This document shows positions 33,852-42,152 of a stretch of DNA of 64,000 nt, one piece after another. A program made the translations under genes and the position numbers. The stretch is from GWF2-38-69 sp965228125 (GTDB lineage: Bacteria; Verrucomicrobiota; Lentisphaeria; Victivallales; GWF2-38-69), in NCBI GenBank assembly GCA_965228125.1, contig OZ245791.1:868001-932000 (forward strand), read 5' to 3'. The notes below the pieces were generated by a model, which saw nothing but the letters and a program-made list of their open reading frames with translations, was not told the origin of the DNA and searched no databases. Numbering within the stretch: position 1 is the stretch's first letter; each line of letters begins with the position of its first letter.

Positions 33852-35204
33852 TTATTCCTGTTTGCGTTTTGCTTTCAATGCAGGAAGTATCAGAAGCAAC
33901 ATTAGGATAGAAGAACCTATCCAGAACACGATAAGGCTATGAAAATCATATGTGGCTACTCCGTCAACTACTTTCTTTGAAGCATCCATTAAAATCCCAT
34001 TGACAACATCCTGAGCCATGGCTCCGAGATAAGCAAGCAGCCCTATAGTTCCCATAGCAGCACCGGCAGCCTTTGTAGAGGAAATGTCCACGGCCAGCAA
34101 GCCGCCAATAAAACACAAGAGCACTCCGAGAGAAAAACCGAATCCGGCAAGCATGGCTGTCGAATAAATAATGTTTCCTGCAGGGCTTAAACAGAACAAT
34201 GTAAGAAATACAATTTCCAGTGCGCAAAATATAACGGTGGTTAAAGCATGCCTTGATTTAAATATTCTGTCTGAAATAAAACCAGAAGCTGCTGAACCTA
34301 GTGCTCCCATTATCGGAGTAACGGCCAAAACGCTTCCTGCAGCCACAAGAGACAATTCCTTAGATTCCTGAAGGAATATTATGCCCCAGCTGTTTATAGC
34401 GTATCTGACGATCCCCATACAGGCCGCGCTTAATCCTATAAGCCAGACGTAGGGGTTTTTCAATACTTCTTTTTGCGCATCCCAAACATTAATTTCCTTA
34501 GCTTTTTCCTTCTTTACAGCGCGTTCATTTTTATAGTCCAGAACATTTGGCAACCCATATACTTCAGGTCTATCATACATAAACTTATAGACTAGATAAG
34601 AGCCTATCAGGCTTACTACGCCAGCCCAAGTAAAAGCCGACTGCCATCCGAAATATTGAACAATAAGAGAAGATCCGATAAAAGTAATAGCTTCTCCGAT
34701 ATAATGCGATACGCTCCAAATTCCGTACAAAGTACCTCTTTCATTTGGGGAAAACCATTGAGAAAGCGAAACTACACAAGGAGCTGACCCCATAGATTGA
34801 AACCAACCATTAATAGCCCACAACAACAGAAAGACCACAAACCCTGGCTGTACTCCCAACGCAAGATTAATTAGCGCCGATGCAAAAAGCCCGATTGAAA
34901 GAAATTTTTTGATATTGCATCTGTCTGCTATAAATCCGTTCGACATCTTACCTACAGCGTACACCAGAAGAAGCGAAGCTCCTATCGTTCCAAGCTGAGT
35001 GGCAGTAAACACGCCTTGGTCAAGGATCGGTTTTTTTACTATGGAAATACTCAGTCTGCAAACATAGTACAGCCCATACCCGAAAATAAGAGACATAAAC
35101 ACCGACCAGCGCTTAATCTGGTAAGAGTGTTTAATCACTGCCGAATCATCAGAAATCAGCGGCTTTGCCTCTCCAGTCAACAAAAATTTTGGTATCAAAT
35201 TCAT
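33852..35204 (-). CDS. MFS transporter of the organophosphate/UhpC-GlpT type
   Basis: A 450-residue, 12-helix transporter of the organophosphate:phosphate antiporter group. Signs are YGLYYVCRLSISIVKKP in helix 1, VGKMSNGFIADRCNIKK in loop 2-3, LWAINGWFQSMGSAPCVVSLSQWFSPNERGTLYGIWSVSHYIGE and YDRPEVYGLP after helix 6. Members carry sugar or glycerol phosphates, or act as sensors (UhpC). Its ATG overlaps the stop of the upstream secreted-protein gene by one base (TAATG), implying coupled translation. With the PHP phosphatase next door, inositol-phosphate uptake is a reasonable guess. Confidence 0.85.
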   Translation of the reverse strand: MNLIPKFLLTGEAKPLISDDSAVIKHSYQIKRWSVFMSLIFGYGLYYVCRLSISIVKKPILDQGVFTATQLGTIGASLLLVYAVGKMSNGFIADRCNIKKFLSIGLFASALINLALGVQPGFVVFLLLWAINGWFQSMGSAPCVVSLSQWFSPNERGTLYGIWSVSHYIGEAITFIGSSLIVQYFGWQSAFTWAGVVSLIGSYLVYKFMYDRPEVYGLPNVLDYKNERAVKKEKAKEINVWDAQKEVLKNPYVWLIGLSAACMGIVRYAINSWGIIFLQESKELSLVAAGSVLAVTPIMGALGSAASGFISDRIFKSRHALTTVIFCALEIVFLTLFCLSPAGNIIYSTAMLAGFGFSLGVLLCFIGGLLAVDISSTKAAGAAMGTIGLLAYLGAMAQDVVNGILMDASKKVVDGVATYDFHSLIVFWIGSSILMLLLILPALKAKRKQE

Positions 35205-36214
35205 TATTTAACCACCATCACTGCTAAGTCTTTTTCCAGCCATCCCTGCGGAGTATCGGCCCCCCTGTAATGCGGCATAATGGTGTCAGCTTGCAGTTGT
35301 GGGTTCCATTCCGGTTTTGCAAGGAAAATTGCCGTAGCCCTTTTTTCGCTGTATGCACATGCTCCGAATGTAGCAATATTCCACTTCGTAGCTTCATGAG
35401 TTTTGTAATCCTTGCCATGTCGGTCATGATGCAAAATACTTGCAGGCCACCCTTCAAGCTGTATAAAAGTATTAGGTTTAATATTAGCCGTTTTGGCTTC
35501 AATAAAGGAGCAGATAAAGGAAGAAGGGTCAGGCGCTGTGTCCTTAGTTATATTCAGATAGTTGTAACCGCCTGTGTTTACAGTATTTGTATAGTGCGAG
35601 TTCCCCAGGTTCTTGCTTTTGAGCTTCCCGATTACAGGATCATTCATAAACGCACTGGAAAAAGACTCCACTCCTGAAGAATCCTGAGAACTGTCTATAA
35701 CCACAAAATGAGCTCCGGCAAGTAATAATTCGAGAAATTCTTTTGCACCCTCAGCATTCAACACATCATACTTCTTGTATCCATGTATTCTATAAACCGG
35801 AAGCCCGCCTTTACTTGTTGAATCAAACTCTATTACAGGCTTGAACATTACCAACCCATTTTTCTGTATGTAGTCATGAAGAAATTTCAGAAAAAGACAA
35901 TCTGTATCCGGGCATTTAGAATAATCGCCCTTATTAAGCCAGACATTTAAAAATAGTCCCAATATCTTCTGTTCGTCTTCAGTCGAAAAAAAGAACCTAT
36001 CTTTTCCTTGTGTAAATACTTGATCCCTGTACTGGCCAAAGCCTCTCACATCGTCATTGAAGAGGCTGTCTATGAATTGTTTTGTATTTGAAAAGTCAGG
36101 ATTAAGGTGAACCACCTCTCCATAAGACAAAGGTGACACCCCAAGCAAAACCACAAGCAACCAGAAGAACAAAAGCACTCTTTTCTTAAAGGATCTCCCT
36201 ATCCCCACCATCAC
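35204..36214 (-). CDS. Secreted protein of unknown function in the inositol operon
   Basis: A 336-residue protein with an N-terminal signal peptide (KKRVLLFFWLLVVLLGVSPLSYG) and no further membrane segment. I do not recognise the family. Notable segments are FKPVIEFDSTSKGGLPVYRIHGYKKYDVL, HFVVIDSSQDSSGVESF, FIQLEGWPASILHHDRHGKDYKTHEATKWNIATFGACAYSEKRATAIFLAKPEWNP. The conserved-looking HHDRHGKDY and TFGACAYS stretches could be an active site. An RHG triplet occurs but at the wrong place for a histidine phosphatase. As the only exported protein in the operon, coupled to a transporter gene, it may release the substrate outside the inner membrane. Confidence 0.75.
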   Translation of the reverse strand: MMVGIGRSFKKRVLLFFWLLVVLLGVSPLSYGEVVHLNPDFSNTKQFIDSLFNDDVRGFGQYRDQVFTQGKDRFFFSTEDEQKILGLFLNVWLNKGDYSKCPDTDCLFLKFLHDYIQKNGLVMFKPVIEFDSTSKGGLPVYRIHGYKKYDVLNAEGAKEFLELLLAGAHFVVIDSSQDSSGVESFSSAFMNDPVIGKLKSKNLGNSHYTNTVNTGGYNYLNITKDTAPDPSSFICSFIEAKTANIKPNTFIQLEGWPASILHHDRHGKDYKTHEATKWNIATFGACAYSEKRATAIFLAKPEWNPQLQADTIMPHYRGADTPQGWLEKDLAVMVVK

Positions 36215-36228
36215 CCTATCTCCTAAAA

Positions 36229-37119
36229 TTATAGTCCTGTGTTTTTCTTAATAAATTCTCTAGCTTTCAATGCGTATTCGAAAGGATTAGCCTTAGCCGG
36301 ATCCTGCTCAGCTTCAACAACAAACCACCCCTTGAAGTTAGTCTTTTCCAATACCTTGAAAATAGGTTTGTAATCAATCATTCCATCGCCGGGAACTGTA
36401 AAGACGCCTTCTCTGACAGCGTTTAAAAAGCTCATATTCTCTTTCTTTACTTTGGCAAAAACTGACTTGCGGACATCTTTCAAGTGAACATGAGCAACTC
36501 TGGAAGCATATTTTTCTAAAAGAGCCACAGGGTCTATTCCCGCAAACACAGCATGGCCTGTATCATAAATGAGCTTGACTTTTTTGGTATTTTCCATAAG
36601 GTGATCTATCTCTTCCATGGTTTGAATTCCTGTACCCATGTGATGGTGGTAGCCAAGGGTGATCCCTTTTTTCTCTGCGATTTCGGCTAGTTTTTCCAAG
36701 CCGCTGGTAACTTTTTCCCATTCTTTCGCCGTATAAACAGGTTTGTTCGTCAGTACAGGAGTATTTATCTGTCCCTGAATACTGTTCCCCTGTTCTGAAG
36801 CGCCAATGACTTTTGCCCCGAGGGCATGAAGAAAGTCAATCTGTTTATTAAAAGCTTCAAGCGTAACCTCAAAAGGTTTAGATGTGAAAAGGGAACTAAA
36901 CCACTGGTTACAGATAGACAACCCTCTTATGTCAAGATAGTGTTTTAATACTACTGGATCTTTCGGATACTTATTTCCAACTTCAGAACCCGTGAAGCCG
37001 GCAAGAGCCATTTCGCTGATACACTGTTCGAAAGTTACTTCCTTGCCCAAATCCGGCATGTCATCATTAGTCCAGCCAATCGGAGCTATTCCCAGTTTTA
37101 CATTTTTCTTATCAATCAT
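36229..37119 (-). CDS. iolE: Inosose dehydratase (2-keto-myo-inositol dehydratase)
   Basis: A 296-residue xylose-isomerase-like TIM barrel. IolE signatures are IAPIGWTNDDMPDLG near the N-terminus, GFTGSEVGNKYP, SICNQWFSSLF, LGYHHHMGTGIQTMEEI, YDTGHAVFAG and HVHLKDVR, with the acidic/His metal ligands in place. It removes water from 2-keto-myo-inositol to give 3D-(3,5/4)-trihydroxycyclohexane-1,2-dione. Length is typical of IolE. An AGGGGG ribosome site precedes the ATG. Confidence 0.93.
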   Translation of the reverse strand: MIDKKNVKLGIAPIGWTNDDMPDLGKEVTFEQCISEMALAGFTGSEVGNKYPKDPVVLKHYLDIRGLSICNQWFSSLFTSKPFEVTLEAFNKQIDFLHALGAKVIGASEQGNSIQGQINTPVLTNKPVYTAKEWEKVTSGLEKLAEIAEKKGITLGYHHHMGTGIQTMEEIDHLMENTKKVKLIYDTGHAVFAGIDPVALLEKYASRVAHVHLKDVRKSVFAKVKKENMSFLNAVREGVFTVPGDGMIDYKPIFKVLEKTNFKGWFVVEAEQDPAKANPFEYALKAREFIKKNTGL

Positions 37120-37165
37120 ATTATTTACCCCCTAATTTTTATTTTTATGGAAACTTCCCTAAAAT

Positions 37166-38233
37166 TTATTTTATAAGTTCGCAGATATATGTTCCTACTT
37201 CGCTTGTCTTGGCTTTGCCCTTTAGGTCGGCAGTAAGTTTTTCTCTGGTTTTGAGAATGTCTTTTATTGCCTTGAGGACTTTATCGGACAGTGAATGTAA
37301 TTCCATGTGCTGAAGCATCAGGCTGACTGTCCAGATCATTGCGATCGGATTGGCCAGCCCTTTCATGGCTATGTCTGGAGCCGAACCGTGGACAGGTTCG
37401 AACATTGAAGGGAATTCCCCTTCCGGATTGATATTGGAGCCTGCGGCAAAACCAAGTCCGCCCTGAAGCCCTGCTCCAAGGTCGGTAAGAATATCTCCGA
37501 AGAGATTCGAAGCTACCACCACATCAAATATTTCTGGTTTCTGAACCATAAACATTGAAGCCGCATCTACATGGAACTGGCTGGTTTTTATATCAGGGTA
37601 ATCTTTTGATATTTCTTTGAAAAGCCTATCCCAGAACACCATGCTGTAATTCAAGGCATTGGATTTTGTAATATTTGTAAGATGTTTTCTCTTATTGCGC
37701 TTCCTGGCAGTTTCAAAAGCATAACGCATTACTTTTTCAGTATTCTGGCGTGTAAAAACCCCAGTTTGAGTAGCGACTTCATCTTTTGTGCCTTCATTCA
37801 GGATACCGCCATGCCCGGCATATTCCCCCTCTTTATTTTCCCTGATAAAGATCATATCGATGTCTTCAGGCGTTTTATTTTTCAGAGGGCAGTCAAAAGC
37901 ATCGAGCAGTTTAACCGGTCTGTAGTTGATATACTGATCAAAGCCCTGCCTGATTTTAAGGAGCAGGTCTCTAAGTGAAACATGGTCAGGAACACCTGGA
38001 AATCCTACAGCACCAAGCAATATGGAGTCATATTTCTTGAGTTTTTCCAGTCCATCGGCATCCATCATCCTGCCGGTCTTGAGATAATACTCACACCCCC
38101 AGGGGAAGTAATCAAATTTAAACTTGACCGACGGTTCTATCTCTGAAATCCTGTTAAGGACTTTCACTCCCTCGTGCATTACTTCTATGCCTATTCCGTC
38201 CCCTGGAATTACAGCAATGTTATAATTCTTCAT
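37166..38233 (-). CDS. TtuC/DmlA-type decarboxylating dehydrogenase (D-malate/tartrate)
   Basis: A 355-residue isocitrate/isopropylmalate-family dehydrogenase from the ATG at 38233 (AAGGAGAG before it; the frame is open ten codons earlier). Motifs are IPGDGIGIEVM, GAVGFPGVPDHVSL, IRENKEGEYAGHGG, HVDAASMFMV and SNLFGDILTDLGAGLQGGLGFAAGSNINPEGEFPSMFEPVHGSAPDI. The last block is very close to tartrate dehydrogenase/D-malate dehydrogenase (TtuC, YeaU/DmlA), which turns D-malate into pyruvate, CO2 and NADH. This is not a standard inositol gene; its place between iolE and iolD suggests D-malate is an intermediate here. Confidence 0.87.
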   Translation of the reverse strand: MKNYNIAVIPGDGIGIEVMHEGVKVLNRISEIEPSVKFKFDYFPWGCEYYLKTGRMMDADGLEKLKKYDSILLGAVGFPGVPDHVSLRDLLLKIRQGFDQYINYRPVKLLDAFDCPLKNKTPEDIDMIFIRENKEGEYAGHGGILNEGTKDEVATQTGVFTRQNTEKVMRYAFETARKRNKRKHLTNITKSNALNYSMVFWDRLFKEISKDYPDIKTSQFHVDAASMFMVQKPEIFDVVVASNLFGDILTDLGAGLQGGLGFAAGSNINPEGEFPSMFEPVHGSAPDIAMKGLANPIAMIWTVSLMLQHMELHSLSDKVLKAIKDILKTREKLTADLKGKAKTSEVGTYICELIK

Positions 38234-38264
38234 CTTATTCTCTCTCCTTGAATTTATATACAAA

Positions 38265-40202
38265 CTAGTATTGTTTAACTTTCTTTAACTCTTTTTTAAA
38301 ATCTTCGACTACAGCCCTTATTCTGCTGCTTTTGGATTCCTGGGCCAAACCAACACGCCACCAGCTTTCGTATCCGTGAGTCATGGTCTTAGGAAGCACC
38401 TTGATATCTATCAGCGTAGAAACTTTTTGCTTTTTGGAATCTTTCAGAGCTTTAATAAGTTCTTCTTCATTCTTCACCGTATATGTCACACATCCATAAG
38501 CTGCCGCATTTTTCGCAAAGTCTGTGTAGATGAATTCGCCGTCTGTTTTTTGAGTCTTGCTGTTTCTATGCCTGAACTCGGTATAAAAACTGCCCATGCC
38601 ATTGCCCATCTGGAGATTGTTTATGCATCCGAATCCTGCATTGTCGAAAAGCAAAACGTTAATCTTTTGGCCTTCCTGAATGGATGTTGCAAGTTCGGAA
38701 TGAAGCATCATATATGAAGCGTCACCGACCATTGAATAAACTTCTCCATCTTTGCCAATTGCAAGTTTTGCACCAAGCGCAGCATTTACTTCATATCCCA
38801 TGCATGAATACCCATATTCCATGTGATAGGTATTAATGCCTTTGGATACCCATACTCTCTGCAAATCGCCGGGCAAGCTGCCGGAAGCCCCGACTATGAC
38901 ATCATTATTACCCAGTAATTCATTGACTATGCCAATAGCTCTTGTCTGAGTAAAACATGACCCTGTTTTGCCCTTGAATTCCTCAAGCACATGATCCAAA
39001 TGCCCGGCTACTTCAGGTTTAAACAGCTTGCCGGTGTATTTCAAACCATATAAACGCTTTAACTCTTTTTCCCATTCGTCCTTTGCTGCTTTTACCTCTT
39101 TGGAATATCCTGATTTGTAATTTTCTTTTTCAAGGTTGGCGCTTAAGATTTCCAATGCGATTTTAGCATCGGCAATAATCCTTGTACCATCCATTTTATA
39201 TGCATCAAATCCGCCGGCATTGATGTTCAAAAACTCTACTTTTGCATTCTGAAAGAGGGATTTTGAGGCTGTAGTAAAATCTGTGTAACGGGTTCCCACT
39301 CCGATCACCAGATCAGCAGCTTTTGCTATTTTATTGGCTGCAAGATTACCTGTTGTCCCTATTCCTCCAAGGTTCAAAGGATGTTTCGACAGTATAGCGC
39401 TTTTCCCGGCTTGTGTTTCGGCAATCGGAATATTGAACTTTTCAGCAAAGTTTTTAAGGGTTTCCCCCGCTCCTGAATATTTAACTCCGCCGCCGCATAT
39501 AAGCAATGGTTTCTTCTTGCCTTTCATAAGACTAACAGCATCACCTATCATGGCTGCTGTAGGCGGTCTTCTTTCAATCCTGTAAACTCTTTTTTTCAGA
39601 AACTCTTCAGGGTACTCATAAACCTCCCCCTGAACATCCTGCGGCAGGGCAATAGTTACCGCTCCTGTATTTTCAGAGTCTGTAAGAACTCTCATAGCAT
39701 TGATCATGGCAGACATTAACTGTTCAGGGCGGTTTACCCTGTCCCAGTATTTGCTCACAGGACGAAAAGCATCATTAGTGCTCACACCTGCATCATTAAA
39801 TTGTTCAACCTGCTGAAGAACCGGATCAGGCTGCCTCACAGCGTATGTATCACCTGGCAAAAGCAAGACAGGGATTCTGTTGGCTGTAGCAGTAGCGGCG
39901 GCTGTTACCATATTAGCTGCCCCAGGCCCGACTGATGAAGTGCACCCATAAATCTGCCGCCTGTTCATCTGCTTTGCAAAACCTACGGCCGCATGGGCCA
40001 TCCCTTGTTCATTTCTGCCTTGATATACTTCCAGATGCCCCCTGTCTTCTTCTAAAGCCTGCCCTAAACCCAATACATTGCCATGCCCGAAAATAGTAAA
40101 TATTCCTTTTACAAAGTGGTTCTGCTCGCCGTCGAATTCTACAAACTGATTGTTTAAGAATCTGACTAATGCCTGGGCCACTGTCAATTTCACGGTTTTC
40201 AT
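38265..40202 (-). CDS. iolD: 3D-(3,5/4)-trihydroxycyclohexane-1,2-dione hydrolase
   Basis: A 645-residue thiamine-diphosphate enzyme. IolD features are TVAQALVRFLNNQFVEFDG at the N-terminus, GIFTIFGHGNVLGLGQALEE, QGRNEQGMAHAAVGFAKQMNRRQIYGCTSSVGPGAANMVTAAATA, and the diphosphate/Mg motif GDASYMMLHSELATSIQEG. It opens the ring of the IolE product to 5-deoxy-D-glucuronate. Length and N-terminus match IolD rather than acetolactate synthase. An AGGGAG ribosome site precedes the ATG. Confidence 0.95.
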   Translation of the reverse strand: MKTVKLTVAQALVRFLNNQFVEFDGEQNHFVKGIFTIFGHGNVLGLGQALEEDRGHLEVYQGRNEQGMAHAAVGFAKQMNRRQIYGCTSSVGPGAANMVTAAATATANRIPVLLLPGDTYAVRQPDPVLQQVEQFNDAGVSTNDAFRPVSKYWDRVNRPEQLMSAMINAMRVLTDSENTGAVTIALPQDVQGEVYEYPEEFLKKRVYRIERRPPTAAMIGDAVSLMKGKKKPLLICGGGVKYSGAGETLKNFAEKFNIPIAETQAGKSAILSKHPLNLGGIGTTGNLAANKIAKAADLVIGVGTRYTDFTTASKSLFQNAKVEFLNINAGGFDAYKMDGTRIIADAKIALEILSANLEKENYKSGYSKEVKAAKDEWEKELKRLYGLKYTGKLFKPEVAGHLDHVLEEFKGKTGSCFTQTRAIGIVNELLGNNDVIVGASGSLPGDLQRVWVSKGINTYHMEYGYSCMGYEVNAALGAKLAIGKDGEVYSMVGDASYMMLHSELATSIQEGQKINVLLFDNAGFGCINNLQMGNGMGSFYTEFRHRNSKTQKTDGEFIYTDFAKNAAAYGCVTYTVKNEEELIKALKDSKKQKVSTLIDIKVLPKTMTHGYESWWRVGLAQESKSSRIRAVVEDFKKELKKVKQY

Positions 40203-40240
40203 TAAATATTCTCCCTAATATTATAAGTTAAATTATTCGC

Positions 40241-41035
40241 TTATTTTTCCGGCCAGATTTTTGCATTCTTGTCTTTAAGCCACTGATGTTCAGGCGCGCA
40301 ATCTCTTGAATTCCAAGGATTACCTTCCAGGTGTCTTATTACCCAGCAATAATACATCGGATAACCAGGCGCTGCACTTTGTGGATGAACGAGTCCTCCT
40401 GTAACAGCTGCCGTGTCATTATGCATAACCTTGAACGCATCATCCCCTATGAACGAACACCCAAAGCCCTGTGGTTTATCAAAACGATAATAATATAATT
40501 CAGGATGTATATGAGCATGAGGAGGATAGCTGGACCATTTACCTGGAAAATTGATGAGTTCGCCAACCACTAAATTGGAATAAGGTGCGTTGGCATATTC
40601 AATGACTGTCTTTACTCTTCTTAAGGCAGTTCCTCCCCACATGCCCTCGCCGAACATTTCAACTCTATTGTCGTTTGCTGAATAAAATTTCGGTTCAAAG
40701 GACCTCTCATTCGGAGTTTTTACATATAAGACTTCAGAATCTGCTACAGCTCTGATAGTAACTTTTGTATCTTTTGGAAGATGTAAAACTTCAGGGTTTT
40801 CATCAAAACAGGATGCTCTTTTTGAGGCAGCCTCCAGACTATTCCAGAAATATTTAACATTCCCTTCAGCAAGAAGCAAAACCGATTCCTGTTCCTTTTC
40901 AAGTAAGAATACCTCTTGCCCCTGTGCAAGTTTAAACACGCCAAAATCCATCATCATGAATTTATGTTCATCTTTTCCTGAGTCTATAATATGATTAAAC
41001 CCGCCGTTAAACCTACCTGTCCGAATTATTGGCAT
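40241..41035 (-). CDS. iolB: 5-deoxy-glucuronate isomerase
   Basis: A 264-residue bicupin of the IolB/KduI family. IolB signs are FKLAQGQEVFLLEKEQESVLLLAEG, VGELINFPGKWSSYPPHAHIHPELYYYRFDKPQGFG (metal-binding HAHxxPE) and GGLVHPQSAAPGYPMYYCWVIRHL near the C-terminus. It converts 5-deoxy-D-glucuronate to 5-dehydro-2-deoxy-D-gluconate (DKG). The ribosome site is AAGGAG. It follows the RpiR-type regulator by 15 bases. Confidence 0.94.
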   Translation of the reverse strand: MPIIRTGRFNGGFNHIIDSGKDEHKFMMMDFGVFKLAQGQEVFLLEKEQESVLLLAEGNVKYFWNSLEAASKRASCFDENPEVLHLPKDTKVTIRAVADSEVLYVKTPNERSFEPKFYSANDNRVEMFGEGMWGGTALRRVKTVIEYANAPYSNLVVGELINFPGKWSSYPPHAHIHPELYYYRFDKPQGFGCSFIGDDAFKVMHNDTAAVTGGLVHPQSAAPGYPMYYCWVIRHLEGNPWNSRDCAPEHQWLKDKNAKIWPEK

Positions 41036-41050
41036 TAGCTTTCTCCTTGG

Positions 41051-41896
41051 TTATTGCATAATTAAATTATTTAGATCCTCAATGTATTTTAAGTGTTCTT
41101 CTCCTTTGTTCTTGACCATCAAAGTGTAGAGCATATCAAGAATGTTAATTTGCGATAGCATGGCCGTCAGTTCTCCATCCTTAAGCGGAGATTCAGTAGC
41201 TTCAGTAAGCAGCACTATATCCGATACTTCTGTAAGAGGAGAAGAAACATAATTAGTAAATGATATAACCGTGGAATCGTTTTTTTTGGCAAGGGCTATG
41301 AGCTGTTCGTACTCTCCGAGCATCCCTGTTAGATCAATAATTATTATGACCGAACCCTGCTGAAGCCTGGATATAGAATAAGCCTGAAAATGAAAATCTT
41401 CTGGTACTGTACAATTGATGCCGAGTTTCAAAAATTTATAACTGGCAGCAAGTCCAAGCGCTCTGGAAATCCCTTTGGACAGAATCAATATCTCTTTTGC
41501 CGCAATAATTTTTTCAGCAGCAGCTTTTACGCTTTCTTCGTTTACTTTCAGCAAACTTAGCTTTAGTGTTTCAATATTCTCATTTGTCACCTCTGCCATC
41601 AATCTATGCAGAGTGCTTGACTTCTCGGTATCAACGTAAATGTTATTTTTCGTTGAAGAAGCTTCCTTCAAGAGCTTTATTTTCAGATCATGGTACCCTT
41701 CGGCGCCCAATTTATGACTAAATCTTAGAATGCTTGCTCTGCCTACGCCAACCCGCTCGGCAAGCTCATTTATGGAGCTGCGAATTACAAATTTATGGTT
41801 TTCAGAGACATATTGGGCTATCTTCTTTTCTGTCTTGGTAAAAGTATTATAGAGAGAACTGATCGTTGAATTGAGAGTGCTTTGAACCATAACCAT
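41051..41896 (-). CDS. MurR/RpiR-family transcriptional regulator of the inositol operon
   Basis: A 281-residue regulator read from the ATG at 41896. An upstream in-frame TTG (41929) would put the operator-like palindrome at 41902-41916 inside the gene, so I reject it. The N-terminal HTH_6 domain (TKTEKKIAQYVSENHKFVIRSSINELAERVGVGRASILRFSHKLGAEGYHDLK) is followed by a SIS sugar-binding domain (ILILSKGISRALGLAASYKFLKLGI and SVIIIIDLTGMLGEYEQLIALAKKN). Regulators of this family sense sugar phosphates or related effectors. As the first gene of the operon it is probably autoregulated. Confidence 0.88.
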   Translation of the reverse strand: MVMVQSTLNSTISSLYNTFTKTEKKIAQYVSENHKFVIRSSINELAERVGVGRASILRFSHKLGAEGYHDLKIKLLKEASSTKNNIYVDTEKSSTLHRLMAEVTNENIETLKLSLLKVNEESVKAAAEKIIAAKEILILSKGISRALGLAASYKFLKLGINCTVPEDFHFQAYSISRLQQGSVIIIIDLTGMLGEYEQLIALAKKNDSTVISFTNYVSSPLTEVSDIVLLTEATESPLKDGELTAMLSQINILDMLYTLMVKNKGEEHLKYIEDLNNLIMQ

Positions 41897-41901
41897 TATT
41901 T

Positions 41902-41916
41902 TGGTACATTGTTCCA
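41902..41916 (-). promoter_or_regulatory. Operator-like palindrome in the rpiR 5' leader
   Basis: Near-perfect 15-base dyad TGGAACAATGTACCA (12 of 15 bases symmetric), five bases upstream of the rpiR ATG and downstream of the predicted -10. The TACCA half is repeated about 30 bases upstream as ATACCAAATT. This is a natural place for autorepression. Confidence 0.45.
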
Positions 41917-41937
41917 GTTTTATTTTCAATTTGGTAT

Positions 41938-41964
41938 TTTATACCCTTTAAAATCTTATTGCAA
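41938..41964 (-). promoter_or_regulatory. Predicted promoter of the inositol operon
   Basis: Minus-strand TTGCAA (41959-41964) and TATAAA (41938-41943), 15 bases apart. The transcript start would fall about 35 bases before the rpiR ATG. Spacing is shorter than ideal, as often seen in activated promoters. Confidence 0.45.
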
Positions 41965-42027
41965 TTCTTTTTTACTGAGATTCTTCGCTTTTTTAAAGAA
42001 GGCCTGATTTTAGATTAAAAAAGAAAT

Positions 42028-42044
42028 AAACAAAATGTTTGTTT
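42028..42044. promoter_or_regulatory. AT-rich palindrome in the divergent gap
   Basis: AAACAAA-ATG-TTTGTTT is a perfect seven-base dyad in the 256-base gap between the inositol operon (leftward) and the 42153 gene (rightward). No known binding-site family is assigned. Nothing else gene-like is seen in the gap. Confidence 0.3.
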
Positions 42045-42152
42045 TATCAGATACTCTTTTTATGTATAATTTTATAAAAATTTCATTTCCGCAGGCGAAG
42101 TAACAGATATGTAGGTTTCTATTAAAGCGTATTAATAACTTGAGAAAGCTTA

